This document shows positions 11,470 through 23,084 of a stretch of DNA of 64,000 nt, one piece after another. The DNA is taken from contig OZ025240.1 in the NCBI GenBank assembly GCA_964019155.1, positions 89,981,119 through 90,045,118 on the forward strand, read 5' to 3'. The number at the start of each line of letters is the position of its first letter. Position 1 is the stretch's first letter. The position numbers and the translations under genes are program-made. The stretch comes from Osedax fenrisi (Eukaryota > Annelida > Polychaeta > Sabellida > Siboglinidae). Under the pieces are notes generated by a model that did not search any database, was not told the DNA's origin, and saw only the letters and a program-made list of their open reading frames with translations.

Positions 11470-12700
11470 ACTGCCTTCCTAACACCATATATGGAGAATA
11501 TTATTCTCTATAGAGAAGATATATACACAAAATTACCATTCTTGTTAACATCTGCTCCAGAAATATTCTGCAGAGAAATAGATAAAATACTGAATAATTG
11601 TAAAGATGTTGTTATGCACATGGACGATGTACTAATAATGGTTGGAAGAACATGACACAATTATAAACTCAGAACTCAACTGCATAGAAGAAGTTGGAAT
11701 GACACTAAATAAAGATAAATGTAAATTTAGAAAAGAATGAGTATAATTCTTAGTCTATAAGATAAGAAAGTATGGCATTAAATCAGGAGAGCAGATATAC
11801 GGTTTAAGAGAATTTCCGAGACCAACTAACATCAAAGGCATACGAAGCTTTCTTGGCTTGATAAAAAGGCGGAGATGCACAGAGGACATCAAGTTATTAA
11901 CAAATGCCAGGCAAGAGTTAGAAATAGCGTATGGTGGATAGGAATTAACAAAGACATAGACAATATGGTCAGAAAAATATCCGAGAACCGTTAGAGATCT
12001 AAACATGCTTGGGAAATGGTCGGAATAGATCTGTATACACATGAACGAAGAAATTATATAATCTTAGTTGATTATTGTTCAAGATATTTTGTGACGATGC
12101 TTCTAAGAAGCGAAAAATCAATAGACACAATAAATGATTAAACATCGATTTTCGCTAGACATGGTATTCCTGAGAACATAGTATCAAATACTGTTAGTCA
12201 ATATATTAGTCAAAAATTCAAAGAATTGAGAGTTCTAAACGATCAAATCCTCTCTTAAACACCCACAAGTTAATTATGTAGCTGAAAGAGCTATACAAAA
12301 TATAAAGAGTATTCTAGAAAAAGAAGAAGATCCCTATCTAGGACTACTATCATATAGAATTACACCCCTCAGCTTTGGACAATCGCCAGCTAAACTTCTG
12401 ATAAACACAAAACTGAGAATAACAGTACTTGATATTAAATTAGATAAGTACACTAAGAAAGAATACCACTGCATGTTTAAGGAGAAGAACGAAAAGAAGA
12501 AATTAGAGATTAAACATAGACAATATTAAGTATTCTAAAACTCTACGAAGATAGCAGACGGTGAATATGTGTATATAAGATACCTGGATATGATGGCAGA
12601 ACCGTTAAAATGGATCTAGTACACCATTAGATCTGGCAGGCAAGTGAAACCGACATATCGCCTTATCGAGGCTTAGTAAAAATTAAGTACATAACTTGGT
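11470..12700 (+). pseudogene. Gypsy-type LTR retrotransposon pol fragment (RT and integrase)
   Basis: Translated fragments follow Gypsy pol order. About 11,530-11,650 gives KLPFLLTSAPEIFCREIDKI then MDDVLIMVG (the xDD motif as MDD); 11,690-11,870 gives the MTLNKDKCKF-like block, KYGIKSGEQI and FPRPTNIKGIRSFLGL, the RT connection. RNase H is essentially missing. About 12,000-12,470 gives integrase pieces: an LVDYCSRYF-like start of the catalytic core, ARHGIPENIVS, and a PLSFGQSPAKLL block. About 12,540-12,680 gives a YVYIRYLD and SGRQVKPTYRL tail. Stops and frameshifts are frequent and gag, protease and the 5' RT are absent. It begins directly at the inner end of the left arm. Confidence 0.75.
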
Positions 12701-12746
12701 GGCAGAAATATTATTGTATAACTAATGTTATTTTACTTTTATTAAA

Positions 12747-12784
<38 letters not shown>

Positions 12785-12787
<3 letters not shown>

Positions 12788-12940
12788 GGATGTAGTATTA
12801 GTGTACTAGAATCATATAGCGTGACTAAGTAATGCTCAACTAATATCTGATAAAGATACATATGTATTACTTATAGATAATGCACCTATAAACATAACCT
12901 TAAATAAATATATAAATATATATATATATATACCGTTATA
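12785..12940 (+). mobile_element. Polypurine tract and start of a truncated 3' LTR
   Basis: Just after the Gypsy pol tail and a (TA)n run, GAGGGA (12,785-12,790) is followed by TGTAGTATTAGTG, the layout expected for a polypurine tract and an LTR beginning with TG. No matching LTR end is visible before the CR1-like fragment at 12,945, so the LTR looks cut short. Confidence 0.5.
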
Positions 12941-12944
12941 CTAA

Positions 12945-13400
12945 ATACTTAATTCAATTCAATTCAATTTATTTTAAAGACTCTTTGTGCCATAGCAATC
13001 AAGCGTCTAAAGTAAAAACAAAAAACAATATAACTGAACATAAACGAAAATAATAAACTAATAATAATATAAATACGAATACAGAAAGTACTCAATATTA
13101 ATATAAATTGTAAATAAAATTATAGATATTGATAAATAGTGATACAAAAATGATCAGGGAAATGCAATAGTAAATAGATATGTTTTTAATAGAGATTGAA
13201 AAGAGGTGGTGGATTGAGTGGAGCGTAGATTATGTGGTAGTTTATTCCATAGATAAGGGGCCGCTAGGTGCCATGCACGAATATTAGTGGTATGTAGATT
13301 AAGCTTAGAGGGTAGATGTAGAAGGTAAAAAGTAGTTGAATGGAAAGAGATAGTGTGAGTAAATACTTCAGATGAGGAACCTCCGAACTAGGTTAGTCAC
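12945..13400 (-). mobile_element. CR1/L2-like 3'-end fragment with (TTGAA)n tail
   Basis: On the minus strand this encodes the final part of a CR1/L2-type ORF2: a LHTTNIRAWHLAAPYLWNKL block, then LPHNLRSTQSTTSFQSLL and a stop near 13,155. About 200 bp of 3' UTR follow, ending in a TTGAA pentanucleotide tail (12,951-12,970 on the plus strand reads AATTCAATTCAATTC). The upstream end stops at a (TA)n run (13,403-13,426). Only the last 90 or so codons remain. Confidence 0.7.
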
Positions 13401-13402
13401 GT

Positions 13403-13426
13403 ATATATATATATATATATATATAT
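13403..13426. repeat. (TA)n microsatellite at the edge of a CR1-like fragment
   Basis: A short pure TA run directly at the 5' truncation point of the CR1/L2-like fragment at 12,945-13,400. Confidence 0.9.
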
Positions 13427-13694
13427 TAACTTTTATATGTATCTCAATAATTCTACATAGTACATTTGGTTTTATATACTAGCATGTTGTCACCCAAGAA
13501 ACCAAAAGTGGAATTCGCATAACCATTAATGGTTACGAGTCCTATTAGACTCGTAACCCTTGTTTATATATGGTTACAAATCATATTATAAGTCTATATT
13601 ATATATATATATATAATATTATAAAATATAATTAGTTGTAACGAATTATATTGTTATCAGGTTACACGAGTTATTCTTGATAATCACATCAATA

Positions 13695-13965
13695 TATATA
13701 CCCAGCAAACATTAACAGCTTCATAACATCCTCATAACAACATAACAGCCTTAAAAAGCATATTCTTAAATTACAGCTTCATACCTGCCTCATAATAGGA
13801 TCTTACGGACAAAAATAGCCTCATAATAGACTCATAACAACAATATGATAATGTCCTTATAAATTATATAAAAACAGACTCATAATAGTCTCATAACAGC
13901 ATTATGGTAATATCCTCATAATAAACTACATACATTTTATAAAAACAGTCGGGTACGACTAGTAT
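13695..13965 (+). repeat. Degenerate CCTCATAACA repeats
   Basis: At least eight imperfect copies of a CTCATAACA / CTCATAATA phrase recur at irregular 15-40 bp spacing, beginning at CCCAGCAAACATTAACAG (13,700). The same phrase reappears at 20,345-20,400 near the other end of the candidate inverted-repeat element. No coding potential. Confidence 0.6.
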
Positions 13966-14346
13966 ACATATATTTTTAAACTATAAACTATAAATATATG
14001 GATATATATATATACATAGATAGAATAAGATGTGTTTCACCATAGATTTATAGTTTACAATGTAAAATACAGATCTATGCATTTAAATAATTCTATTTGT
14101 ATACTGTATTCTGTAATATACACAGATTATCAACACTATATTATTATATAATTTAAAATTTAAATTGTAATTTAAAGTTTTCCTATACCATTGAATTCAA
14201 TTTCTAATACTATAAAGTGGCTCAATAAAATAGTAAGTAGACATAATATTATATTATATATTAATATATTGTATATATATACCGTTGTAACTATATATTA
14301 GTTTAGTATTTAGTTATTTAAAAAATAAATTTATTTATAATTATTA

Positions 14347-14742
14347 AAAGTTTCAACATGAAACCGAACGTTTTAATAATTATTATGATAAAATAAAGTG
14401 TATTATCATAATTAAATAACTCATAGAATATATATATATATATATAATATATACATTATATTTATAACTAAATTATTTAGTAAATACAATTAAAATAATT
14501 ATTATTTTATGAAGGATATTAAATATCGTATTATTTAATAATAATGTATTATAAATTATAACATTTAATAATGTTATAATGTTACATTATAAAAATCGTA
14601 TTATAAATTATAATACGATATTTAATATACTTCATAAAATAATAATTATTTTAATTGTATTTACTACATAATTTATTAACTTTATTTTATCATAATTATT
14701 AAAACGTTCGTTTTAATGTTGAAACCCAAGGTTGAAACTTTT
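14347..14742. repeat. Palindromic foldback element of about 395 bp
   Basis: The left part starting AAAAGTTTCAACATGAAACC (14,347) pairs with the right part ending GTTGAAACTTTT (14,742). The inner arms continue the pairing: 14,475-14,540 (AATACAATTAAAATAATTATT and onward) with 14,600-14,670. Small insertions, including a (TA)n run at 14,430-14,446, interrupt the left arm. No ORF; this is the structure of a foldback or MITE-like element. Confidence 0.8.
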
Positions 14743-14751
14743 AACGGTGAC

Positions 14752-15556
14752 TGGAGAAGCAGGCCGCCGATATACTTAAGATTTCAAGGTGGGCGGTCCC
14801 ACTAATATACTATACGCTTGCTTTCACACCCTAAAATATTCCATACGAGTAACATACGTACGGCGTACACTGCTTATGTGTATTATCATATTAACACAAA
14901 TACACAAATATATATTATATATATGTATATATATATTATAATATGTATAATAATATAATCCATCGATATGTTATCCGTTATAGTAACTGTACAATTAAAT
15001 ATTTGTTAATAAATTTGAATTTGAATTAAATTTGAATTTATACTATTAGAAATTATACGGTACTATAACAGTTACTATAACGAATAAATTATCGATGGAT
15101 TATATTATTATACATATATAATATATTGGTTATACTTGAAATTAAACGGACATTCTGAAACTATATCGATCTCATGTGTACGTAACATATTCGAATTATA
15201 TTCAAATACTTTCTAATAGTATAAATTAAAATTTAATTAAAATTCAAATTTATTAACAAATATTTAATTGTACAGTTACTATAACGGATAACATATCGAT
15301 GGATTATATTATTATACACATTATAATATATATATATACATATATATAATATATATTTGTGTATTTGTGTTAATATGATAATACACATAAGCAGTGTACG
15401 CCGTACGTATGTTACTCGTATGGAATATTTTAGCGTGTGAAATCAAGCGTAACATATTTACACGACTGACATATATTGAAATCGATGGACGGCTCTTATA
15501 TATTAGTAAGACCGCCCAACTTGAACTCTTAAATATATCGGTGGCCTGCTTCTCCT
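14752..15556. repeat. Large palindrome of about 805 bp
   Basis: GGAGAAGCAGGCC at 14,753 pairs with GGCCTGCTTCTCC ending near 15,555, and the match continues inward through TACGTACGGCGTACACTGCT (about 14,856) and its complement (about 15,392). It then runs through ATCCATCGATATGTTATCCG (about 14,959) and its complement (about 15,285). A third partial copy of the inner unit lies at 15,058-15,110. The loop is about 15,110-15,190. Open frames on both strands here are by-products of the symmetry. It directly abuts the 14.35-14.74 kb palindrome. Confidence 0.85.
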
Positions 15557-15559
15557 GTA

Positions 15560-16870
15560 TCCCTTTTAACAATATCGATAATCATTATCATAATATTAAA
15601 TTAAATTTAATTATAATAGTCAAGTAGTACTATACTATAGTCTATAGGTCTATAGTCTATAGGTCTATTATAGTCAATATTTTTATTTATTTATGCATAT
15701 GTATTACATAATGTAATTATTTATAATAAACTTAATTACGTTATACATGTATAACTTGTGTTGTCAGAGTTGTAGAAGTATATATTTAAAATTAGAATCG
15801 CGTAAGAGCTTTAAATAACGAAAGAGATGATTCTAAATATATCACTAAATTGCGTATACATTTTATATGTTCATAAATATTATTATTTTACATATATTAT
15901 ATGATATAATCATTATAATAATATTATATTATATTATATTAAATATATTTAATAGTAGAAATATATATTCTATTAATTTGTATTATATTTTATTCATTAT
16001 AGTATACTATGATTAGTATAATGATTCTACCTACTATATTTATATATATATATATATATATATTTATATTAAATTTACTTTGAAAGTATAATAATTATGA
16101 AAATATAAAATGTATACCAAATTTCGCGATCTATTTAAAACCGTAACTTTTGTTATTTACAGCACTCACCCGATTCTATTTTTAAATATGAATATTAATT
16201 AACATATATTATATACTATATAATATGTAAGGTAATCAGTGATCACGTTTGGAGTATTTTAATTTGGTTTGATGATTTTGTGTCCAATATTGTACTATTT
16301 ATAAATAATTATATAAATTAACATTGCGAAAGATTACCAATATTGATGAAATCATGATCACTTCGTACGAGATCATGGGTATCCATATGTAATACACTAT
16401 TAAATTATATAGTGATTATATAATATAGTATTATATTACTATAGTAAATATATAAGTATATAATAGACTATTTATAGGTATATATATATATATATTTTAT
16501 AATTTATTGATAATTTGAAGTACAATATTTAATATTAAATATGTTTATATATTTTATCATACATATTTGTGCTAAAATCCTATTTTTATTCTCCTATATT
16601 ATATAGGTATAATTACTTTTATGATATGATATGATATGATATATTCATATAACGTAGTATTTACATTTATATTACCAACTATATATTTGTGTTTTACAGT
16701 CAGTAAATTATTATTACACAATGCATATTCTTATGACATTGTTTATATTAAATATAGTATATTTATTCTAGCAATGTATCCTATGATTTCAAAGTGTTGA
16801 AAATGTGGGTATGACTATGTTTATGGCTAGAACCAGTATATTGGTAGTGATTATCCTATACATTACTTAT
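15560..16870. other. AT-rich DNA, no gene seen
   Basis: Contains a short TCTATAGG repeat (15,632-15,675), a (TA)n run near 16,035-16,065 and a TGATA repeat (16,621-16,643). No RT motif, ORF or RNA gene recognised on either strand. Confidence 0.6.
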
Positions 16871-16871
16871 T

Positions 16872-18425
16872 CAATAATACAATAATGTAGTTAACATTTT
16901 GTATTTATGTATCTTATTTTTTTTGATAGATTGACTTATGTTCTGTTTATAAACATATGTGAATATAGGTTGTTAGAAATAAAACCCGCATTTTGAAATT
17001 AACGGCTACAGTGTCATTTAGAAATTACAGAAGTGGTCATCTTTTCATCAGTTATATCATTCATATGTATATATAAATATATATATATTTTTTTTATTTT
17101 ATTACTTTCAAAGCTAATCTACATTAATTCAAACAGATTATAACCAGAACTATACATATAAATATATATCAAAAACTCTAAACTCTAATTACAGTTTTTA
17201 TTTTATCTATTTATAGATTTACTTATTAATTTATATTAAATATATAAGTTTACTTATAATCTTATTTATATATTATACATCCATCTATATTACAACAGCA
17301 ATCCTTGATTATCATTGACATGCAACCCTCAAGATGAACAAGAGCAGTCCATATACTTTCGCCTTCGAGATAACAAATAGTTAGAAAATATTACTACTTT
17401 ATACTATAAATACGATTATTTCTACTATATATTTCGACTATAGTCGTATATAGATATATTTGCTTAACATAATAAATCATTCAACAGCAGTCCATGATAT
17501 TAAGTGACGTAACACCTTTGATATTAACCCAGAAGATGTGTCCGCCTTCTATGATACCAGCTTAGAGATGACAATGTCTTTCCGTAACATTTCTATTTCG
17601 AGATAACAATAACGTTAGAAAATATTTATACTTTCAATTATATATTTTATTAAATAAAAAATCAATACATCAACAGTAATCTGTGATTATCAATGACGGG
17701 TGCCTTAGAGATGACAACATCATCCTATGACCTTTCACATGAGATGAAAATAACGCTAGTAAATATTTATACTTTCACTATATATTTTATTAAATAAAAA
17801 ATCAATACATCAACAGTAATCTGTGATTATCAATGACGGGTGCCTTATAGGTGACAACATCAGCCTATGACCTTTCACTTGAGATGAAAATAACGTTAGC
17901 AAATATTTATACTTTCACTATATATTTTATTTAAAAAAAAATCAATACACCAACAGCAGTCTGTGCTAATCAATGACGGGGTAACTTAGAGATGACAAAT
18001 TTCAGTTCATGACCTTTCACTTGAGATGATATAATGTTAGCAAATATTTATACTTTCAATTATATATTTGATTAAATATAAACTTAATTCATCAACAGCA
18101 GGCCATTGTATTTAGTGCTGTGTCGCCTTCACGATGCCAGCAGCATTCCGTAATAATCAATGACATGGTGCCTTAGAGATAACAATAGCAGTATGTGACG
18201 CCTTCGTAATAACCATGGAATCTAAGTGAAGCCTCATTAGATACCGACTGATCAACGTACCTTCCAGCATTTCCATCATGCATGCTAGAGGCATTATTCC
18301 ATATGCAATATTATATTATAGTGTGTATTTAATAGATCATGGAATAAATATTCCGCCTGAAGGAATGCAATGAGAAAATGTAGTCATGCCAACTTTTATA
18401 TTGGGACATTATATTGTAATTTAAT
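16872..18425 (+). repeat. Tandem duplication of about 1.55 kb, copy 1
   Basis: This block and 18,440-20,090 share collinear landmarks: ATTTTGTATTTA, GGTTGTTAGAAA followed by CCCGCATTTTGAAAT or CCCGTATTTTGAAAT, GAAGTGGTCAT, CAGCAGTCCATATACTTTC, and the end block ATTCCATATGCAAT...GGGACATTATATTGT. Identity by eye is about 80% with indels. No coding capacity was found. Confidence 0.75.
17293..18230 (+). repeat. Array of 140-190 bp subrepeats (CAACAGCAGTC units)
   Basis: CAACAGYARTC starts recur at 17,293, 17,482, 17,671, 17,811, 17,951 and 18,093, giving periods of 189, 189, 140, 140 and 142 bases. Each unit carries TGATTATCAATGAC, a CCTTAGAGATGACAAC block, CCTTTCACTTGAGATG, and GTTAGCAAATATTTATACTTTC. 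The middle three units are nearly identical. This is satellite-like and sits inside the 1.55-kb duplication. Confidence 0.85.
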
Positions 18426-18439
18426 CTTATAAATTACTA

Positions 18440-20090
18440 ATATTGTAGGTAAATATTTTGTATTTAGTTATCATATTTTATTGGCAAGCTTGATGTATGT
18501 TTCTTTATAGACATGTATATGTAACTATATAAGTGGTTATTGGTTGTTAGAAACGGAACCCGTATTTTGAAATAAACTACTACTATACACTATCAAAGCG
18601 TTATAAATTATATTGTTATAATACATAAAATATATCTTCATCATATAATCTAGCATGTCAGTATCATTTAGTAATTAAAGAAGTGGTCATATGTTAATCA
18701 GTTATGATTCATTTGTATATATTGTTGTTATGTTATTATCTTAGCCACTCTTATGCTAAAGCAATCAGATTATAATGAGAGCTAATACATATATGTATCA
18801 AAAACTATACACAAACCTATTACTTTATATTAAATATATAAGTTTACTTATAACCTTATTTATATATATTATATATCCATTTAGATGAAAACGGCAGCCC
18901 GTGATTATCATTGACATGACGTCTTCAAGATGAACCACAGCAGTCCATATACTTTCACCTTCGAGATAACAACTACGTTAGCAAATATATATACTATATC
19001 AACTATATATTTATTATTATATACTTATTTCGGGATTATTGTTTCCCAGACAGTAAAAGTTCTCCAAACATCATGGTTCATTATAGCTACTCTCATCTCG
19101 CTCGCCGATATACCAGTTTCGCACTCCAGATTCCTGATGAAGCTTTCTGGTGGCCTTCCCCGTCTTATAGTTCCATGAGTAGGTTCCAAAAGAACTAGAT
19201 CCGAAACAACTTCATCATCTATACGTAGGCAATGTCCAGTAAACTTTTAGAATCGACGTTTGATCTTTGTAGATATTCTTTCTATAGCCCATACAGTACT
19301 TCGTTAGTAACTTTCTGAGACCAATGTATCATTCGTAGAATTCGAGTATATGTGCCATCAAGTTGTTTGAGTAGTGTTTTTGTGAGGGTCCAAGTATTAC
19401 ATCCGTAAACAGAACCGATTAAACTGTGGTGTGTATGAGTCTAAGTTTTAGTTTCCTACTAAAAGTTGATTTTCAGATATTCCTCCATTGATAACATATT
19501 CTCCAAGCAAGCGCTTTTCTGATTTTCAACTATTTTGCACTGTCTATCCATGCCCCTTTTGTACTTGAAGTCTTCAACCCTTTTCAGATTTGACCTATCT
19601 ATAGCTTTGATTTCAAACTGTTGATTAGTATTGTAACTCATGTATTTCGTTTTACCTGTATTCATGCTACTCATTTTGCTGATTTTTCGACTCGAGTGAG
19701 CATCTCTCGTGCTTCGTTGATACCTTCACTTACTAATGCAATATCATCTGCGATGTCCATATATATATATATTTATTAAAATAAAAATCACTCACTCCAC
19801 AGCAGTCAATGATATCCAGTAATGTGTTGCCTTCGAGATGACTACATCCGTCAATGATAATAAATGACTTGGAGCCTTAGAGATGACAATAGCTGTCTCT
19901 GCTACCTTCGTGATTATCATACATCTCCGTGAAGCCCTCTTATATATATGCTAGTATCATTATTCCATATGCAATCTTATATTATATTGTGTATTTAATA
20001 GATTGTGGAAAAAATATTTACCTTCAGAAGGAATATAATGTGAAAATGTAGTCATGCTGACTTTAACATTGGGACATTATATTGTCAGTC
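18440..20090 (+). repeat. Tandem duplication of about 1.55 kb, copy 2 (carries an RTE fragment)
   Basis: Collinear with 16,872-18,425 and ending in the same CATTGGGACATTATATTGT block. It has fewer CAACAGCAGTC subrepeats and is split by an RTE fragment at about 19,030-19,770. That insertion, absent from copy 1, postdates the tandem duplication or lay in only one copy. Confidence 0.7.
19030..19770 (-). mobile_element. RTE-like RT C-terminal fragment
   Basis: On the minus strand, 19,760-19,459 gives the post-FADD block of an RTE-type RT: NTGKTKYMSYN, then SNLKRVEDFKY, where KTK and the V--FKYLG motif are characteristic. Further downstream, 19,230-19,050 gives DEVVSDLVLLEPTHGT, RRGRPPESF and CETGIS, the usual basic C-terminal tail. 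The frame is lost between these pieces. The segment also matches 4,505-4,745 as an inverted copy. No endonuclease or palm N-terminus is present. Confidence 0.75.
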
Positions 20091-20520
20091 GACGCTGATT
20101 GCGTTCAGATGTGTTTAACGTTGCTCAGCTGTGCTGGAGGCCATTATTATTATTATCATTATAAGTATTATTACATTATTTACCACTTAGCATATAATTA
20201 TAAGGGTTTTTTTAATCCGTTTTAGTAAGTATTTAAGTAGTGTAATTTTTTTCCCCAAATAAAGTGTAAAACCGTTTTTAGAGTTGTCCTCCTCATTTAG
20301 CCTAAATGTATACATTTCTAAATAATTTAACAATATATCATCATATAATATCCTCATAACTGCCTTATATAACAGCCAATTTACAGCCTCATAACATCTA
20401 CATATAATATACTAATCAGTAATAATTTGTAATAATATTGTATTGTATTAAATTATATAAATTATTTTTCTAATAACTATTCAATTTGTAAAATTATTTT
20501 CAATTATTCTTTAATTATAT
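20090..20520. other. Unassigned spacer with CATAACAGCC repeats
   Basis: A slightly less AT-rich patch (20,090-20,320) with an AATAAA (about 20,260) and no frame, followed by CATAACAGCC-type repeats (20,345-20,400) also found at 13.7-13.96 kb. Origin unknown. Confidence 0.4.
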
Positions 20521-20524
20521 AAAG

Positions 20525-20690
20525 ATTACAAACCCTATCGCAAAATTACAGATTTGTAACCTCGCAATTGTAACAGGGTTACAAACTATATCGCAAAATT
20601 ACAGATTTGAAACATCGCATTGTAACAGGGTTTGTAACCCTATCGCAAAATTACCGATATGTAACTTTGCAGAATAACTATTACCGAAAC
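20525..20690 (+). repeat. Three tandem repeats of about 53 bp
   Basis: Units beginning TTACAAACCCTATCGCAAAA near 20,525, 20,579 and 20,631 share CTATCGCAAAATTAC, GATTTGTAAC and TTGTAACAGGG. They sit just inside the right 14-bp inverted-repeat end at 20,756, so they may be subterminal repeats of that element. Confidence 0.8.
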
Positions 20691-20989
20691 ACCACAAAAT
20701 CACAGTTTCATTTCTGTCGAAAAATATCTGTTACCGTAACGTTAGATATTTGCAATTTGGTTTCTTGGGCAATAGATGTTTAAAACTTTTCGCAAATTGG
20801 TATTAAATATCTATTGTTATAATTGAACTATGATTTATGATCTAAGGAAATTATGTACAATAATATAGAATGGATTTATTGTAATTATTATCCTATACCG
20901 GTCGAATTATCCTTATGTAAGTCAACCTTAGTTGTATAGGAACAACCTTAGTTGTATCAGGTTGTATAGGATAATTATATAAGTTGTGG

Positions 20990-22085
20990 CAGTATTAGGT
21001 CCAGCGGTTTAGGATCGATGAATCTTCAAATAGTGGTTTTCCATTACTGTCTTCAATGATGGAAGTATATCTTCTTGATGATTTCGTTAGAATTTTCAGT
21101 GTATTATAAGCTCTCTCATTATATCTTCCATATCTCATGTCGTCGTCGATATATTTACACTGTATTTGTATCCAATTGTCTTTTGCTTCTTTTATTGTCT
21201 TCCGAATATTCGTATCTTTTCAAATAGTCCTTCTTATCTTAGCATTACAATCATCTCGTATTATAATAAAATCTTTCATCGGAGAATCATGAATTACTTT
21301 CTGAATAGTTTCATAGAAATGTCAATTTCGTTATGTGAATAATTTTTTGTTGGGACGTAAACTTGAATGATGGTTATATTTATTGGTTTAGCTTTAACTC
21401 GGATATATATAATTCTACTAGAAATCGTAGAATAATTAATAACTGCATTAGTTAAGTCTTTCCTAACTAAGAAGCCAACACCTTCGAATGTTTATCCTAT
21501 TCGCTATAGTATAATGTATGTCCATCATCAGTTGTTAGTTCTCCTGTACCTGTCATCCTTTTTCCGGAAAACCTATTATATCCCATCTATATCGTTTTAA
21601 TTCATTTGTGAGTTCCTCAAGTTTACCACATCTTATTAGTGTACGTACAATGTACGTCGTACATTCCATGTTCATATAGTAATGATTGATTTAGGTAGTT
21701 TTAGGTTATCATTAGTACGTGTTATTCTTTTGTTTGCTCTTCTAGTAGCAAACTTAGCACCTCCATCCTGGTTAGCACCGATGGGTATCGCGGTCGTTAT
21801 TGATCCGGACCTTGACCATTCATGGTGATGTTGTGTGTTGTTAATGGCATATTGCATTTTTTAAATCTTTCTGTACGCATTTTAGACTAGGTGGCGCCTG
21901 TCTCCTCTCCTAGTCCCCTCCTGCATTGTAGCCCACCTGCCAAAGTGGTTGCCAGGGTCGGCACGGGGAGCCATTGCAGGAGAGTTAGTGATCAGAAATA
22001 GGTGGATTTTACTAACCACTCTTAAAGTAGTGTGGCAGTGATACATCAGGTTTAATCCTCTTTCAGACCACGTTGACCCCAATGA
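20990..22085 (-). mobile_element. RTE-like endonuclease fragment (5' part of element)
   Basis: Read on the minus strand, this is the 5' part of an RTE-like element. A leader at 22,082-21,882 (WSERGLNLMYHCHTTL and WATMQEGTRRGDR) is followed by a second leader piece at 21,857-21,672. Then comes the APE-type endonuclease start with TLIRCGKLEELTNELK and RYRWDIIGF (about 21,650-21,570). Later degraded endonuclease blocks follow, and the linker before the RT (NWIQIQCKYIDDDMRYGRY, about 21,190-21,125) ends near 20,990. The RT half is missing. Stops interrupt the frame. The 5' end lies about 10 bases from the inner end of the right arm. Confidence 0.7.
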
Positions 22086-22631
22086 TGATTATATTATAGT
22101 TAAATCATTGAATTGTGAAATTACCAAATCCATTCTGAAGAAAACTTCACATGATACTGATGTGCTGAATAATTATATACCTATATATCTATATATAACC
22201 TACCTTCCGATTAGATGTACGAATATGGAATCCATTATAAATAGCTAGCTAATCTCTTATTTTTAAACTAATACTTTTCTTGACATCTACAACAATTTAT
22301 ACATAACATATATTGTAACAGCTATCGATTATATTCAAAATATAGTTATAAATGGATTGATGTATCTAATCGTATATTTATTGATTTATATACGCCTAGT
22401 TATATAACTATCATTAACCACATCAAGGATATTATGATTGAATGTTATTCCCTTAAATTACTGAACTCGTCAATCACAAATCGTAATTCATCAATCAACA
22501 TTAATTATTTTATTTCGCTAGTATCCGTATAAATAAATGTGTACCTAATGGGTCGATTCATTGACAGTTAATATTATCTATATATTTACACCCCTATCTA
22601 ATATTATTCATAATGTTCCTAATATTAGTTA

Positions 22632-22662
<31 letters not shown>

Positions 22663-22826
22663 CTTATGATATTTAGTTATTTATAAAACTTCATATTTTT
22701 GCCATAAATTCTAATTTTGAACTTCATGAATTTTAAATGAACTTTAACTAAAATAATATATTGGTTATTAACAATTTATCTACTAGTTAATATATACAAC
22801 AACAAACGTAACTTAATATCTATAGG

Positions 22827-22863
<37 letters not shown>

Positions 22864-23084
22864 TGTAATATTCCCCACTCTATCAATGTAATATAGTGTT
22901 ATTAACCATTTGAATCTACTCGGAATATTGATATGACAATATTTGAGAATTCATATCAATATTAATTTAACGTCGATCAAAATCAATGTATCCAAAGTCC
23001 TCATATTATAATCAATTACTCAACTTATATTACCATATTATTTTTAAATTCACTAGTGTTATATAGAATTAATAATTGTTATTC

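Larger units (their letters stand above)
13493..20769. mobile_element. Candidate element bounded by 14-bp terminal inverted repeats
   Basis: CCCAAGAAACCAAA at 13,493-13,506 is the exact reverse complement of TTTGGTTTCTTGGG at 20,756-20,769. Both ends are followed inward by GTAAC/GTTAC-rich repeats, and CATAACAGCC-type repeats lie near both ends (13,700-13,965 and 20,340-20,400). The interval contains palindromes, tandem repeats and an RTE fragment but no transposase. It could be a large nonautonomous DNA element or two separate copies of a small one. A clear target-site duplication is not visible (only CA on both sides). Confidence 0.35.

Noticed and set aside
15321..15627. Overlapping frames on both strands at 15,321-15,572 and 15,394-15,627
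   Set aside because: Both fall in the right arm of a palindrome and have no homologue-like motif; by-products of symmetry.
17293..18230. CRISPR-like array
   Set aside because: Repeat units of 140-190 bp with similarity along their whole length, no short constant repeat with unique spacers, and a eukaryotic context; satellite-like repeat instead.
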